Assembly (NCBI RefSeq): GCF_000970755.1
Contig: NZ_KQ034007.1
Span: forward strand, 1,663,178 to 1,705,955
Direction: 5' to 3'
DNA from: Lactobacillus kimbladii
GTDB lineage: Bacteria; Bacillota; Bacilli; Lactobacillales; Lactobacillaceae
DNA: 42,778 bases
In this document: positions 1 to 9,412 of the stretch, one piece after another
Numbering within the stretch: the stretch's first letter is position 1
How the letters are laid out: the number at the start of each line of letters is the position of its first letter
Translations under genes and position numbers: made by a program
Notes under the pieces: generated by a model
Databases searched by the model: none
What the model saw: the letters and a program-made list of their open reading frames with translations, nothing else
Told to the model about the DNA's origin: nothing

Positions 1-357
1 ATTTTTTTCTTGTTCATATTTCTGCAAGGAATCCAATACTTTAGGCCAATAACGCTTAGGTAAAATCAACTGTAATTTATCATTATATATTGGAAAATCG
101 CTTGCTTTCATTCCAGTAATTTTAGCTAAATCCTTATCAGATAAATGATATTCCCGTGCAATTCGTTTAATTTCAACGGAAGCATGACCACGAAACCATG
201 AAAAAGCAAAGAAAATTAAGGCAAATATACTTGCTGCTAATATAGCAACTGGTAAATTCCAACGAAATGTGCGTAAACAAATGAAAGCTATAGCAATAAA
301 AGCAATGAGGGCTGATATTGTACTATAAACAGCCAGGAACATAGATTGCTTACGCAT
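1..357 (-). CDS. Membrane protein of unknown function, C-terminus cut by window edge
   Basis: The frame is open for 119 codons from an ATG at 357 to the window edge, so the C-terminal end is missing. A GGAGG ribosome site lies a few bases upstream of the ATG. The visible protein begins MRKQSMFLAVYS and has two hydrophobic segments (about residues 7-27 and 34-53), followed by a charged soluble part with EIKRIAREYHLSDKDLAKITG near residues 64-84 that could form a helical DNA- or protein-binding region. It sits 26 bases behind the LCP gene on the same strand, so the two are probably co-transcribed and it may belong to cell-envelope biology. I do not recognise the family. The gene itself is well supported; its function is unknown. 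Confidence 0.7.
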   Translation of the reverse strand, partial: MRKQSMFLAVYSTISALIAFIAIAFICLRTFRWNLPVAILAASIFALIFFAFSWFRGHASVEIKRIAREYHLSDKDLAKITGMKASDFPIYNDKLQLILPKRYWPKVLDSLQKYEQEKN

Positions 358-383
358 ACTTTTTATCCTCCTTTGCTCAAACG

Positions 384-1568
384 TTATTGACCAGCGGAAT
401 TAGCACCACTTGTTCCGGTTCCTGAAGAATTGTCATTTGATTCATCAGTTACTACCGAAGGGTAAATCTGGTAGTTAGTAAACGGACTGGGATCTGTCCA
501 CTTAATATTATTATTCTGCTCATTTAACTTATTGAGTTTCGTTTCATCATTATCCAATACTTTTTTATCCAAGTCAAGATTGGTACGTATCTTGTCCGAA
601 GCCTTTTGAAGCTCCTTAGTTGAGGCTACCTGAATAGAGGCTCCATTAATCCAGGCATCGTGACCCTGAATATAACCACTGGCAATATTCTGCGAACAGC
701 CTCGATATGTCAGTGCTAAGGCTAACATGTCATTAAACGTAAGGTTGGTTTTAACATATTTTGAAAAAATCTTAACCAACTTGCGATAATTTGTAATTGA
801 ATCCACAGAAATAGCCTTATGAACAACAGCAGTGATAACTTGTCTTTGACGCATTTGCCTGCCGTAATCACCTCGAGGATCATCATGGCGCATTCTAACA
901 TAGGCAACAGCATGACGTCCGTTTAAGTGCTGTTTACCTTTGTGAAAATCACACCAGTCATATGAAAACTTGAACGGCACCTTAACGTCAACTCCACCAA
1001 CAGCGTCAACTAGGCTTTTTAGAGCTTTCATATTTACTTCCACATAATAATGAATGGGAACATCGATTAAGGCTGAAACAGTTCTCATTGAAGCAGAACT
1101 GCCACCAACACCATAAGCAGAATTAACTCGAAACATATTGTACTTGTTTCCAGGATCGCCTAAAATATTAGCAAGGGTGTCTCGAGGAATTGAAGTCATT
1201 GTCGACTTATTTTTAGCAGGATTTGCTGTTGCCAAAATCAAAGTGTCAGAATTTCCTTTGTCATGCCGTCCTTCAAGTCCTTGATCAACTCCCAGAATTA
1301 AGACAGAAATCGGCTGCCTGTTGGCAATACGAGCAGATGTCGCATAATTTCCACCCTCGCCATCAATTGCACTGTGCAAAGCAAAATACATGTGGGCTAC
1401 CCAGGCCAAGCCGAAGCTGACACACAAAACAGCTACAATACCACAAATCCGAGCGAAAGCGCTGCCTTTAAAGGCTTTAGCTGGTTCTGCTAAAGCCATA
1501 TTTCGCTGAAGATTTAAAGAAGAATGCCTTTTATGGTAATCTTCTCTGCGTTTTGAATTTGGATTCAT
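384..1568 (-). CDS. LytR-CpsA-Psr (LCP) family cell-wall glycopolymer ligase
   Basis: LCP enzymes move teichoic acids or capsular polysaccharides from undecaprenyl carriers onto peptidoglycan on the outer face of the membrane. The 394-residue protein has a basic cytoplasmic N terminus, one membrane anchor at about residues 38-60, then an extracellular LCP domain. LCP landmarks are visible: ILGVDQG (91-97), the acidic site NSDTL (106-110), SIPRDT (126-131) with the pyrophosphate-binding arginine, VDAVGGVDV (187-195), and the Arg-rich stretch VAYVRMRHDDPRGDYGRQMRQR (221-242). The C-terminal tail is rich in Asn, Ser and Gly, typical of an exposed disordered end. It is divergent from pepF and precedes the truncated membrane-protein gene. 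Which polymer it attaches cannot be told from sequence. Confidence 0.9.
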   Translation of the reverse strand: MNPNSKRREDYHKRHSSLNLQRNMALAEPAKAFKGSAFARICGIVAVLCVSFGLAWVAHMYFALHSAIDGEGGNYATSARIANRQPISVLILGVDQGLEGRHDKGNSDTLILATANPAKNKSTMTSIPRDTLANILGDPGNKYNMFRVNSAYGVGGSSASMRTVSALIDVPIHYYVEVNMKALKSLVDAVGGVDVKVPFKFSYDWCDFHKGKQHLNGRHAVAYVRMRHDDPRGDYGRQMRQRQVITAVVHKAISVDSITNYRKLVKIFSKYVKTNLTFNDMLALALTYRGCSQNIASGYIQGHDAWINGASIQVASTKELQKASDKIRTNLDLDKKVLDNDETKLNKLNEQNNNIKWTDPSPFTNYQIYPSVVTDESNDNSSGTGTSGANSAGQ

Positions 1569-1715
1569 TCCTCTATTTAAGCCCTTTCGTAGTTTTCATC
1601 TATATATTTTTAACACTTTCTAACTTGAATTAAAATAATATCAATTATAATTAATAATATCTTATTTTTTAATCTTTAGTATAATTTATTTAAATAGCTA
1701 AAAAGGAGAATTTTT

Positions 1716-3521
1716 ATGTCAATTCCTAAACGTGATGAAGTCCCAGAAAATCTTAAATGGGACTTAACCAGGATATTTAAAACTGATACTGACTGGGAAA
1801 ATGAATATACACTTGTAAAAAAAGAAATACCAGCTTTAAGCACTTTAAAAGAAAATTTTACCACTTCTGGTTCATCTTTATATAATGGTATTACTCAAAT
1901 TTTAACAGTTAGTCGGAGGCTGGAAAAAGTCTATTCTTATGCTACTCTTGCCAGTGATGTTGATACTGGAAATGCCCACTATTTAAGCTATGTAGCTCAA
2001 GTGCAGGGACTAGCCAGCCAGTTCGAAGCTGCTACTTCTTTTATGAATCCAGCAATTTTAAGCCTTTCAGCAGAAAAGTTGGGTGCTTTAGAACAAGAAG
2101 AGCCTAAACTCAGCAACTACAAACACTTACTTGATCAAATTACCAGATTGCGACCATATACGCTATCTGCAGAAGAAGAAAAGCTCATTGCGGATGCTGG
2201 TGATGCTTTATCTGCTTCCGAAAACACCTATAATGTTTTAACTAATTCAGATATGGAATACGGTTATACTCAGGATGATAACGGTGAAATGGTTCAGCTT
2301 TCCGATGGCTTATACTCACTGCTTATCCAATCTCAAAACCGTGAAGTACGCAAGGAGGCCTTTGACTCCATGTACGCTACTTACGGACAATTTGAAAATT
2401 CCCTGGCAGCAACTCTTTCCGGTGCTGTCAAGGAGCATAACTATAGTGCCCGCGTTCACCATTATCCATCAGCTCGTGAGAGTGCAATGAATGCAAATGG
2501 CGTACCATTAGTCGTTTACGATACTTTGATTGATGAGGTCGATGAACACTTAGATCTATTGCATGAATATGTAGCTTTACGCAAACAAATTTTGGGCTTA
2601 AAAGATTTACAAATGTGGGATATGTACGTTCCATTAACTGGTAAACCAGCATTAACCTACACTTTTAAGCAAGCTAAAGCAGAAGCCAAAAAGGCATTAC
2701 AACCATTAGGAGAGGACTATTTAAAGCAGGTTGACTATATTTTCAATAATAGAGTAATTGACGTGGTTGAGTCTCAAAATAAGGCTACCGGAGCCTATTC
2801 TGGTGGCTGCTATGATACAGATGCCTATGAATTACTCAATTGGGAAGACAATGTTGATTCATTATACACATTAGTTCATGAAACAGGTCACTCCGTCCAC
2901 AGTATGTACACTAGAAAAAATCAGCCGTATGTTTATGGTGATTATCCGATCTTTGTTGCTGAAATAGCGTCTACAACTAATGAAAACATCCTAACGGAGT
3001 ACTTTTTAGCTCATATTACCGATCCTAAAACGCGCGCTTTTGTTCTTAATTACTATCTGGATTCCTTCAAAGGAACTTTGTTTAGACAAACCCAGTTTGC
3101 TGAATTTGAACAACAAATTCATGAAATGGACGCCAATGGTGAGCCTTTAACTGCTGACCGCTTAGATGATATCTACGGTAAAATTAATCAGCGCTACTAT
3201 GGTGATGCAGTAGAACCTGGTGGAGAAATTGCTAAAGAATGGGCTAGAGTACCGCATTTTTATTACAATTTCTATGTTTATCAATACGCTACAGGCTTTG
3301 CTGCGGCCACTGCTTTAGCAAACAATGTCGTTCATGGTACTGCTGAGCAGAGAAAGGCTTATATTAGCTTTTTAAAAGCTGGCTCCAGTGACTATCCAGT
3401 TGAAATTATGAAAAAAGCTGGCGTTGATATGACGAAGCCTGATTATTTAGAAGAAGCTTTTAAAACTTTTGCCAATCGTTTAAACGAATTTAAGAAAATT
3501 GTCCAAAATAATTATGATTAA
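1716..3521 (+). CDS. pepF: Oligoendopeptidase F (M3B zinc metallopeptidase)
   Basis: PepF is a cytosolic zinc endopeptidase that cuts medium-length peptides and completes the use of imported oligopeptides in lactic acid bacteria. The 601-residue length is normal for the family. The zinc motif HETGH is at residues 388-392 and the third ligand is probably Glu416 in AEIASTTNE. The C-terminal WARVPHFYYNFYVYQYATGF region (about residues 509-528) is the usual substrate-binding signature of M3B enzymes. An AAGGAG ribosome site lies about 8 bases before the ATG. No signal peptide is present. A rho-independent terminator follows, so it is likely transcribed alone. Confidence 0.95.
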   Translation: MSIPKRDEVPENLKWDLTRIFKTDTDWENEYTLVKKEIPALSTLKENFTTSGSSLYNGITQILTVSRRLEKVYSYATLASDVDTGNAHYLSYVAQVQGLASQFEAATSFMNPAILSLSAEKLGALEQEEPKLSNYKHLLDQITRLRPYTLSAEEEKLIADAGDALSASENTYNVLTNSDMEYGYTQDDNGEMVQLSDGLYSLLIQSQNREVRKEAFDSMYATYGQFENSLAATLSGAVKEHNYSARVHHYPSARESAMNANGVPLVVYDTLIDEVDEHLDLLHEYVALRKQILGLKDLQMWDMYVPLTGKPALTYTFKQAKAEAKKALQPLGEDYLKQVDYIFNNRVIDVVESQNKATGAYSGGCYDTDAYELLNWEDNVDSLYTLVHETGHSVHSMYTRKNQPYVYGDYPIFVAEIASTTNENILTEYFLAHITDPKTRAFVLNYYLDSFKGTLFRQTQFAEFEQQIHEMDANGEPLTADRLDDIYGKINQRYYGDAVEPGGEIAKEWARVPHFYYNFYVYQYATGFAAATALANNVVHGTAEQRKAYISFLKAGSSDYPVEIMKKAGVDMTKPDYLEEAFKTFANRLNEFKKIVQNNYD

Positions 3522-3581
3522 TACTTGCATCTTTCAGTTACAAATAATATAACTGATATGTAAATAATAATTTCTTACATC

Positions 3582-3616
3582 AAAAGCCACTCCTATTTTT
3601 AAGAAGTGGCTTTTTT
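3582..3616 (+). terminator. Rho-independent terminator of pepF
   Basis: AAAAGCCACT and AGTGGCTTTT form a 10-bp stem around a short loop, followed by a T run. It lies between two convergent genes. A shorter T run on the other strand means it may also stop the M20 peptidase operon. Confidence 0.85.
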
Positions 3617-3647
3617 CTGTTATAAAAATATTAATGATAGTCAAAAA

Positions 3648-4790
3648 TCAGTCTAATGAGTTCCAAAACTGCCTTGCTAATTCTTGGTATAAACGACAGC
3701 CATCTAAATAAGCATTTACTTCTATATACTCATTTGGCTCATGATCAGTAGTTCCAGCTCCCGGCCCCAGAATAATAATAGGAAAATCTCCAGCTTGAAT
3801 ATATTCTGATGCATCTGTAGCAGCAGTCCCTGCAACAAATTCACTTGGCCTGCCAATTTCTTGCTCAACAACTTTTTGAGCCATTTTAGCTAATTTTGTT
3901 TGAGATTGGTCAGGTAAAGTCACCTCAGGAAAACTATATCTAATTTTTAACCGCGCGCCTTTTTTATTTAAATCAGCAACTATTTGTTCAAGTTCAGTAT
4001 ATATTTGCTCATTGGGATATACTGGTGTCGTTCTGATATTACCTGAAAGCCAAGCACTATCGGGAACAGAATTAATTTGACTCCCACCCTGAATTTGGCT
4101 AACCACATGAGTAAAAGAGCCTAAAACCGGATCCTTTTTTTGATGACTGTCCATTAATTGTTGCGCTGCTTGTGCAAACTCAATCAGTGGCATTATAGCA
4201 TTCTGACCTTTTTCTGGGGTCGAAGAATGAACGCAAATACCTTTAGAATAAACATAATAGTCGATAACACCTTTATGGGTCACACGTACGTCAAAGTTAG
4301 AGGGCTCACCAATAACAAGTCCGTCTAAATCAGAAGCATAGCCTTCTTTAGTCAACTGCGCTGCCCCATATTCACCGGTTTCTTCACCTACAGAGGCTAA
4401 AAGTCTAATACGACCAAGCAGTTCTTTCTTACTATCAAGTAAATTAAGCATTGCCACAATCATTGCCGCTAGGCCAGACTTCATATCGCTTGCACCACGA
4501 CCAAAAACTTTTCCGTCTTTCAAAGTGGGCGTAAACGGTTCTGTCTGCCAATTGGTCAAATTCCCCGCTGCAACAACATCTTCATGACCGGAAAAACCTA
4601 AAAGAGGCCCATGATCTCCAATCGTTACCACCAAATTATCTCTGCCAGAAGAATAAGAAAGTCTGTGAATTTCTACTGAATATTCGCTAAACAATACGGT
4701 TATATAATCAGCTATCAGGCCTTCATGATCATTTGCCGAATTTATTGCTAACAAGTCAGTTAATATTTTAATCGCTTGTGCTTCTTCCAC
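3648..4790 (-). CDS. M20 family peptidase/deacylase (ArgE/DapE type)
   Basis: A 380-residue di-zinc amidohydrolase of the ArgE/DapE/CPG2 family. Metal-site motifs are GHEDVV (68-73, ligand His69, catalytic Asp71), GRGASDMKSG (97-106, bridging Asp102), GEETGEYGA (135-143, catalytic/ligand Glu136-137) and IGEPSNFD (160-167), plus a C-terminal DHEPNE. The dimerisation-domain motif HSSTPEKGQNA is also visible. The start is a GTG at 4790 with GGGAG just upstream. It begins 14 bases after the ABC ATPase gene ends, so it is the last gene of an amino-acid importer operon. It is often annotated as succinyl-diaminopimelate desuccinylase in lactobacilli, but the operon suggests it deacylates or splits an imported N-acyl amino acid or dipeptide. 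Substrate is not certain. Confidence 0.85.
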   Translation of the reverse strand: MEEAQAIKILTDLLAINSANDHEGLIADYITVLFSEYSVEIHRLSYSSGRDNLVVTIGDHGPLLGFSGHEDVVAAGNLTNWQTEPFTPTLKDGKVFGRGASDMKSGLAAMIVAMLNLLDSKKELLGRIRLLASVGEETGEYGAAQLTKEGYASDLDGLVIGEPSNFDVRVTHKGVIDYYVYSKGICVHSSTPEKGQNAIMPLIEFAQAAQQLMDSHQKKDPVLGSFTHVVSQIQGGSQINSVPDSAWLSGNIRTTPVYPNEQIYTELEQIVADLNKKGARLKIRYSFPEVTLPDQSQTKLAKMAQKVVEQEIGRPSEFVAGTAATDASEYIQAGDFPIIILGPGAGTTDHEPNEYIEVNAYLDGCRLYQELARQFWNSLD

Positions 4791-4804
4791 TTACTTTCTC
4801 CCAC

Positions 4805-5554
4805 CTAAGCTTCAAGAACTTTTGCTAAAAAGTCCTGTGCGCGCGGAGTTTGTGGTTGAGCAAAAAACTGCTGTGGTGCAGCTTTTTCCTGAATATAGCC
4901 ATCTGCCATAAACCACACTTCATCCGCTACATTTTTAGCGAAACCCATTTCATGGGTTACAACTACCATAGTCATCCCTTTTTGAGCTAAATCCTGCATT
5001 ACCTTCAATACTTCCCCTACCATTTCCGGATCAAGTGCTGAGGTGGGTTCATCAAAAAGCATTACTTCTGGATCCATTGCCAAAGCCCGGGCAATTGCGA
5101 CTCTTTGTTGCTGTCCACCTGAAAGATTGGTTGGAAATGCTTCTGCTTTATCTGCCAGACCAACCTGATCTAACAGCTCCATTCCCTTTGCTTTAGCAGC
5201 ACTGTCACTCATGCCCTTTACTTTCATAGGCGCTAATTTAATATTTTCAATAATATTCATATGGGGAAACAAATTAAACTGCTGAAAAACCATCCCCATT
5301 CTTTCACGCAGTTGATCAAGCTGATCTTCACTTAAGGCAGTTAATTCCTTATCTTCAAAAATCACTTTGCCAGAAGATGGCTGATCTAATAGGTTCAGAC
5401 AACGCAAAAATGTACTTTTACCAGCACCAGACGGTCCAATTAGACAAATAACCTGACCTTCATTTACTTGAGCATTGATATCTTTTAGGACTTCATTACT
5501 GCCAAACTTTTTCTGCAAGTGTTCAACTTTAATTACGGGTTTTGCATTAGTCAT
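4805..5554 (-). CDS. Polar amino-acid ABC transporter ATPase (GlnQ-like)
   Basis: This 249-residue cytoplasmic ATPase drives the neighbouring amino-acid importer. Walker A is GPSGAGKST (40-48), the Q-loop lies in [12 protein letters not shown] (88-99), the signature is LSGGQQQR (144-151), Walker B is VMLFDEPTS (164-172), and the H-loop is [10 protein letters not shown]. The HMN-x-IIENI segment after the Q-loop is characteristic of the GlnQ/HisP subfamily. Its start overlaps the end of the permease gene by 8 bases, which points to translational coupling. Confidence 0.95.
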   Translation of the reverse strand: MTNAKPVIKVEHLQKKFGSNEVLKDINAQVNEGQVICLIGPSGAGKSTFLRCLNLLDQPSSGKVIFEDKELTALSEDQLDQLRERMGMVFQQFNLFPHMNIIENIKLAPMKVKGMSDSAAKAKGMELLDQVGLADKAEAFPTNLSGGQQQRVAIARALAMDPEVMLFDEPTSALDPEMVGEVLKVMQDLAQKGMTMVVVTHEMGFAKNVADEVWFMADGYIQEKAAPQQFFAQPQTPRAQDFLAKVLEA

Positions 5555-7043
5555 GATTCATTTTCCTTTCAAATACTTTCATTAAGCTGGATAAACCAAA
5601 AGTAATGATAAAGTATAAGATCATTGTAATTACCAATGGCATTACTCCACGATAAGTGTCGGCTTGTACTACACGTGATTGATAAATCAAATCCTTAACG
5701 CCAATTACCGAAACAATGGAACTTTCCTTAATGAGGGAAACAAATTCATTACCCAATGCCGGCCAAATATTTTTCATTGCCTGTGGCATAATAACATAAC
5801 GCATAGTTGCTGTGCGTGACAAGCCTAAAGAGCGAGATGCTTCAGTTTGACCCACTGCAATTGAATTAATACCTGAACGTATTACCTCCGCTACATAAGC
5901 TGCAGAGTTAAGGGAAACGGCAATTATACCTGATAGTAGAGCCGGAATGTTTACTACTACTCCTAAGCCAAAGTAAATGAATAATAATTGCACCATTAAC
6001 GGCGTGCCCCGAATAAATTCTACATACGCTGTCGCAACTGAACGTGCAATTTGATTGTGTCCTAAGCGCATAAACGCCAGTATCGCACCTAATAAGAAAC
6101 CAAAGAATACTGATATTGCAGAAATAAGTAAGGTGTAGCCGACCCCGGCTATAAAGAAGTCTTTATAGGCCCACATTGAATTAGACGCTTTGACTTCCTT
6201 TTTTGTTTTACCAGCAGTTAAATATTTTCCAGCTTTGGGTAAATATTCTTTATCAATTAAATCTTTTTGTTTAATCTCCGCTATTGATTTATTAGCAGCT
6301 TTAACTAAACTATTTGCTCCTTTATGAAAAGCAACAGAAGTAGCAGATGACTCTGTCTTGAGGCCTGCCGGAATAACCATTATGCCATCGGTGTTTTGAG
6401 CAAAGGCCTCGGCCGTCGCCTTATCAACAGAGACAGCATCAACCTTATGCGTTTTTAATCCTAAAACCAAGTCGTTATATTTATCCATGGTTTTCAGTTT
6501 GACATTTTTGGCTTGATTTTTGATCATTGTGGCCTGCATGCTACCAGTTTGGGCACCAATTGCTTTGCCGGCAAAAGACTTATAATTATGATATTTGCCT
6601 TTATCCTCTTTTCTTATCAATAATTTTTGATCACTTCTATAGTACGGCTGACTAAAGGCAACGCTTTTAGCCCTCTTAGGTGTTGCGTTCATTCCGGCAA
6701 TGACCATGTCAATTTTACCAGTTTCCAGACCCACTAAAAGAGAGTCAAAGTCCATTGACCGTACTACGAGCTTAACACCCATGTCATGAGCAATTTTTTG
6801 CCCTATTTCAACATCCATACCAACTATTTTTGATTTGCCCTTAATATTTTTGACAAACTCGTAAGGAGGATAATCTGGACTAGTTCCCATGACTAGTTCA
6901 CCTTTTTGCTTGACTCTTCGTAGATAATTGTCGGTTCTTTGTTCAGTTTGGCCTTTATCAGCAGCTGCTGCATTCTGGGGTAACAAGGTCAACATTATAA
7001 ATGCTATCAACAAAGTTTCAAGCAATTTCCACGCTTTCTTCAT
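5547..7043 (-). CDS. Amino-acid ABC transporter, fused substrate-binding protein and permease
   Basis: A 498-residue fusion of the two extracytoplasmic and membrane functions of a polar amino-acid importer, as in the GlnPH type of lactic acid bacteria. Residues 1-28 are a signal sequence ending in NAAAAD. Residues about 45-275 are a type 3 solute-binding domain ([46 protein letters not shown]). Residues about 295-498 are a permease with several membrane helices and the ATPase-docking EAA loop [20 protein letters not shown]. Only one binding domain is present, while some relatives have two. GGAGG precedes the ATG. It is the first gene of the operon with the ATPase and the M20 enzyme. Glutamine, glutamate, cystine or an acylated derivative are all possible substrates. 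Confidence 0.92.
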   Translation of the reverse strand: MKKAWKLLETLLIAFIMLTLLPQNAAAADKGQTEQRTDNYLRRVKQKGELVMGTSPDYPPYEFVKNIKGKSKIVGMDVEIGQKIAHDMGVKLVVRSMDFDSLLVGLETGKIDMVIAGMNATPKRAKSVAFSQPYYRSDQKLLIRKEDKGKYHNYKSFAGKAIGAQTGSMQATMIKNQAKNVKLKTMDKYNDLVLGLKTHKVDAVSVDKATAEAFAQNTDGIMVIPAGLKTESSATSVAFHKGANSLVKAANKSIAEIKQKDLIDKEYLPKAGKYLTAGKTKKEVKASNSMWAYKDFFIAGVGYTLLISAISVFFGFLLGAILAFMRLGHNQIARSVATAYVEFIRGTPLMVQLLFIYFGLGVVVNIPALLSGIIAVSLNSAAYVAEVIRSGINSIAVGQTEASRSLGLSRTATMRYVIMPQAMKNIWPALGNEFVSLIKESSIVSVIGVKDLIYQSRVVQADTYRGVMPLVITMILYFIITFGLSSLMKVFERKMNHD

Positions 7044-7143
7044 AATTTTCCTCCATTATTATTTTTATTATGACAATTATAAAGATATAAAAATTAAATT
7101 ACAACTATTAATTAAAAACAATCATTTTTTAAGCAATAAAAAA

Positions 7144-7190
7144 GGCTCTGCATGTCAGTTAAAGCACCAAATATATGCAGAGCACTTTTT
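7144..7190. terminator. Bidirectional rho-independent terminator downstream of lactate oxidase
   Basis: GCTCTGCAT (7145-7153) pairs with ATGCAGAGC (7175-7183) across a 21-base loop. T-rich runs follow on both strands. On the minus strand it stops lactate oxidase transcripts before the amino-acid transporter operon. Confidence 0.75.
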
Positions 7191-7212
7191 ACTACTTAAA
7201 ACTAAAAGCTAA

Positions 7213-8442
7213 TTATGCTTGAGAAGCACCAGTTACAGCGTCTGAGTCATCTTCTTTTAATTGATTCTCAGCTGTTACAGGATATGGCTTAACTCTTGTA
7301 GGATCAGTATTTGACTTCAAGTTGTCGGCAGTGTAATTAATATGAGTAATCTTAGCGTGTTTAACATCTTCAATTGTCTTGCAGCCAGTCAATTGCATAT
7401 CAATTAACAATTCTTGGTTCAGTTGCTCAATAACAGATTGAACACCCTTAGCACCACCAAGGGCAAGGCCGTATAAGTATGGACGACCAACACCAACCAT
7501 ATCAGCACCAAGTGCCAAAGCCTTAAAGACATGCGAACCACGACGAACGCCTGAATCAAAGACAATAGGAACACGGTGGTTTACGGCCTTAGCAATCTCT
7601 GGCAACATATCAATTGTTGCAGGACCACAGTCAACTTCACGACCACCATGGTTAGTAACATAAATACCATCAGCGCCAGCACCCATGGCTAAGTAGGCAT
7701 CTTCTGCACAAACAACGCCTTTAACAAATACTGGTAAGCCTGACATTTCCTTAATACGTCTAACATCTTCTGGCCCGATCTTTTGGGCTGAAGAAGCATA
7801 CATCTGAGCTACAGTTTGGCCTTCACCCTTTGCTCCTTGGTAGCGAGTAAAGAAGTCTAGTGGAACAGGGTAGGCAAACTTAGTTCTGAGGTTAGCTTCA
7901 CGAAAGCCTGATACCAAAGCATCTACTGTCAGGAAAATGCCCTTGTAGCCAGCTTTTTTAACTGCATCAAAGACCATCTTGTTGAAGCCCCAGTCTTTGC
8001 TGAGATAAAGTTGGAAGAAACGTGGTGCATTTGGAGCTGCTGCCGCAATCTCTTCCACACTCTTATTAGCATACGTACTTGAGGCAAACAAAGCACCTGC
8101 TGCAGCTGCACCCTTTTGAGTAGCAATTTCTGCATCTTTGTGCGCGATACCATGACAGGCAATAGGTGAAATCATTACAGGTGTCTTTAATTTCATGCCC
8201 ATAAATTCAGTATCCAATTTAGGATTATCCATATTGGTCAAAGCACGAGGCACAATCTGAAAGTGATTGAAAGCAGTGGTGTTATTACGCCAAGTCCACT
8301 CATTTTCTGAACCTGAAGCAATATAGTAATATGCACCTTCTGGCATAACTTTCTTTGCACGTTCCTCGAGTTCATCGAGGTTAATCATCTTTAGTGTTTC
8401 GTCACGATCACTTTGGGGAAAACCATTATAATATGATGTCAT
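7213..8442 (-). CDS. FMN-dependent L-lactate oxidase (alpha-hydroxy-acid oxidase family) with a flavinylation-like C-terminal tag
   Basis: This 409-residue cytosolic flavoenzyme belongs to the family that oxidises L-lactate to pyruvate with O2, giving H2O2. Landmarks: YYIASGSENEWTWRNN near the N terminus, PVMISPIACHG, the FMN-binding ILTVDALVSG-like strand, LPVFVKGV with the flavin-stabilising Lys, YVTNHGGREVD with the catalytic His and Arg, and IVFDSGVRRGSHVFKALALGAD. The start is the ATG at 8442, which has AAGGAG 8 bases upstream; an in-frame upstream ATG at 8475 lacks this. Beyond the usual barrel end the protein has a tail of about 40 residues ending DDSDAVTGASQA. D401-A-V-T-G-A-S407 fits the ApbE covalent-FMN attachment consensus. 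A cre-like site overlaps the promoter. Other alpha-hydroxy acids are possible substrates. Confidence 0.88.
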   Translation of the reverse strand: MTSYYNGFPQSDRDETLKMINLDELEERAKKVMPEGAYYYIASGSENEWTWRNNTTAFNHFQIVPRALTNMDNPKLDTEFMGMKLKTPVMISPIACHGIAHKDAEIATQKGAAAAGALFASSTYANKSVEEIAAAAPNAPRFFQLYLSKDWGFNKMVFDAVKKAGYKGIFLTVDALVSGFREANLRTKFAYPVPLDFFTRYQGAKGEGQTVAQMYASSAQKIGPEDVRRIKEMSGLPVFVKGVVCAEDAYLAMGAGADGIYVTNHGGREVDCGPATIDMLPEIAKAVNHRVPIVFDSGVRRGSHVFKALALGADMVGVGRPYLYGLALGGAKGVQSVIEQLNQELLIDMQLTGCKTIEDVKHAKITHINYTADNLKSNTDPTRVKPYPVTAENQLKEDDSDAVTGASQA

Positions 8443-8480
8443 TTTTAAGACTCCTTCTTTATTTAATATTTCCAATTTCT

Positions 8481-8502
8481 ATTATACATGTAAATGCTTA
8501 CA
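8481..8502 (-). promoter_or_regulatory. Lactate oxidase -10 box with adjoining cre-like (CcpA) site
   Basis: On the minus strand TGTAAGCATTTACA (8489-8502) is followed after two bases by TATAAT (8481-8486). The 14-mer matches the CcpA cre consensus TGWAANCGNTNWCA except for A in place of the central G. Its position in the promoter spacer suggests glucose repression of lactate oxidase. The matching -35 is weak. Confidence 0.5.
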
Positions 8503-8614
8503 AAAGTTAGTGAAATTTAAAAATAAATGTTTAAATAACGGGATTCCCACTGTATATTTTTTCACAAAGTAAAGTAAAAAATAATAATTGATGTTATTTT
8601 TATATTAATAATTA

Positions 8615-9412
8615 CTACAAACTATGCTTAATAATATGAGTGAAATATGTAACAAGATACACCGCAACTTCAATGACAGCTATAAAAAAAGTTACTGGCA
8701 GATTCGTAATATAGCCCAAATATAGACCAAGCCAGACACCAATTAGGGCAAAAAAGACGGACCAGCCAATCATCGCTGGTATTGTTTTACCCAAATAGTT
8801 TGCAGTAGCTGGTGGTAATGTTAACAAAATAAAAACTAAGAGTGAGCCCACTATTTGTGCACCAATTGATACTGACATCGCCAGAGCAATTAAAAAAATA
8901 ACACTGATAGCACCCGTTTTTACTCCATGTGCTAACGCACCAATATGGTCAAATGAATCGAAATTTAATGAGCGCTGAATGCTAAAAATCATCAACAATA
9001 CAATTATAGAAAGAGCTATAAGTTGGATCACGCCCTGATGATCAACGCCGATAATACTGCCAAATAAAATATTCGTAGCATAATTGCTGTTAGCGCCTGA
9101 AATGGCAAGAAACAGCACTCCTAAACCAGTAAACAGAGCTGAAATAGCACTAATTGAGGATTCCTTTTGTTCACTATGAAGTGACAATTCCCCAACACTG
9201 ATAGAACCCAAGAGTGTGAATAAAAGCATCCCCCACAAAGGCCCAATTCCCAGCCAAACTGCAAATGCAGCACCTGCAAAACCAATTTCGGAAAGCGTGT
9301 GTGCTAAAAAACTAAAATTACGTGCGACTACGTAGACACCGACAGTGCCACAAGTTATCGCAATAAAAGTACTCGCCAAAAATGCATTACGCATAAAGCC
9401 ATATGCAAACAT
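8615..9412 (-). CDS. Metal ABC transporter permease (ZnuB/MntB family)
   Basis: A 265-residue integral membrane protein with about eight hydrophobic helices, of the ABC-3 family that imports Zn(II) or Mn(II). Family signs are the N-terminal helix followed by VARNFSFLAHTLSEIGFAG, the central FDHIGALAHG region that docks the ATPase, and the late VGSLLVFILLTLPPATANYL segment. Its ATG overlaps the TAA of the ATPase gene by one base, so translation is coupled. It ends the four-gene operon binding protein - amidase - ATPase - permease. Confidence 0.92.
   Translation of the reverse strand: MFAYGFMRNAFLASTFIAITCGTVGVYVVARNFSFLAHTLSEIGFAGAAFAVWLGIGPLWGMLLFTLLGSISVGELSLHSEQKESSISAISALFTGLGVLFLAISGANSNYATNILFGSIIGVDHQGVIQLIALSIIVLLMIFSIQRSLNFDSFDHIGALAHGVKTGAISVIFLIALAMSVSIGAQIVGSLLVFILLTLPPATANYLGKTIPAMIGWSVFFALIGVWLGLYLGYITNLPVTFFIAVIEVAVYLVTYFTHIIKHSL

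Noticed and set aside
8443-8475. Eleven-codon N-terminal extension of lactate oxidase
   Set aside because: It covers the strong ribosome site of the internal ATG and is not typical of the family.
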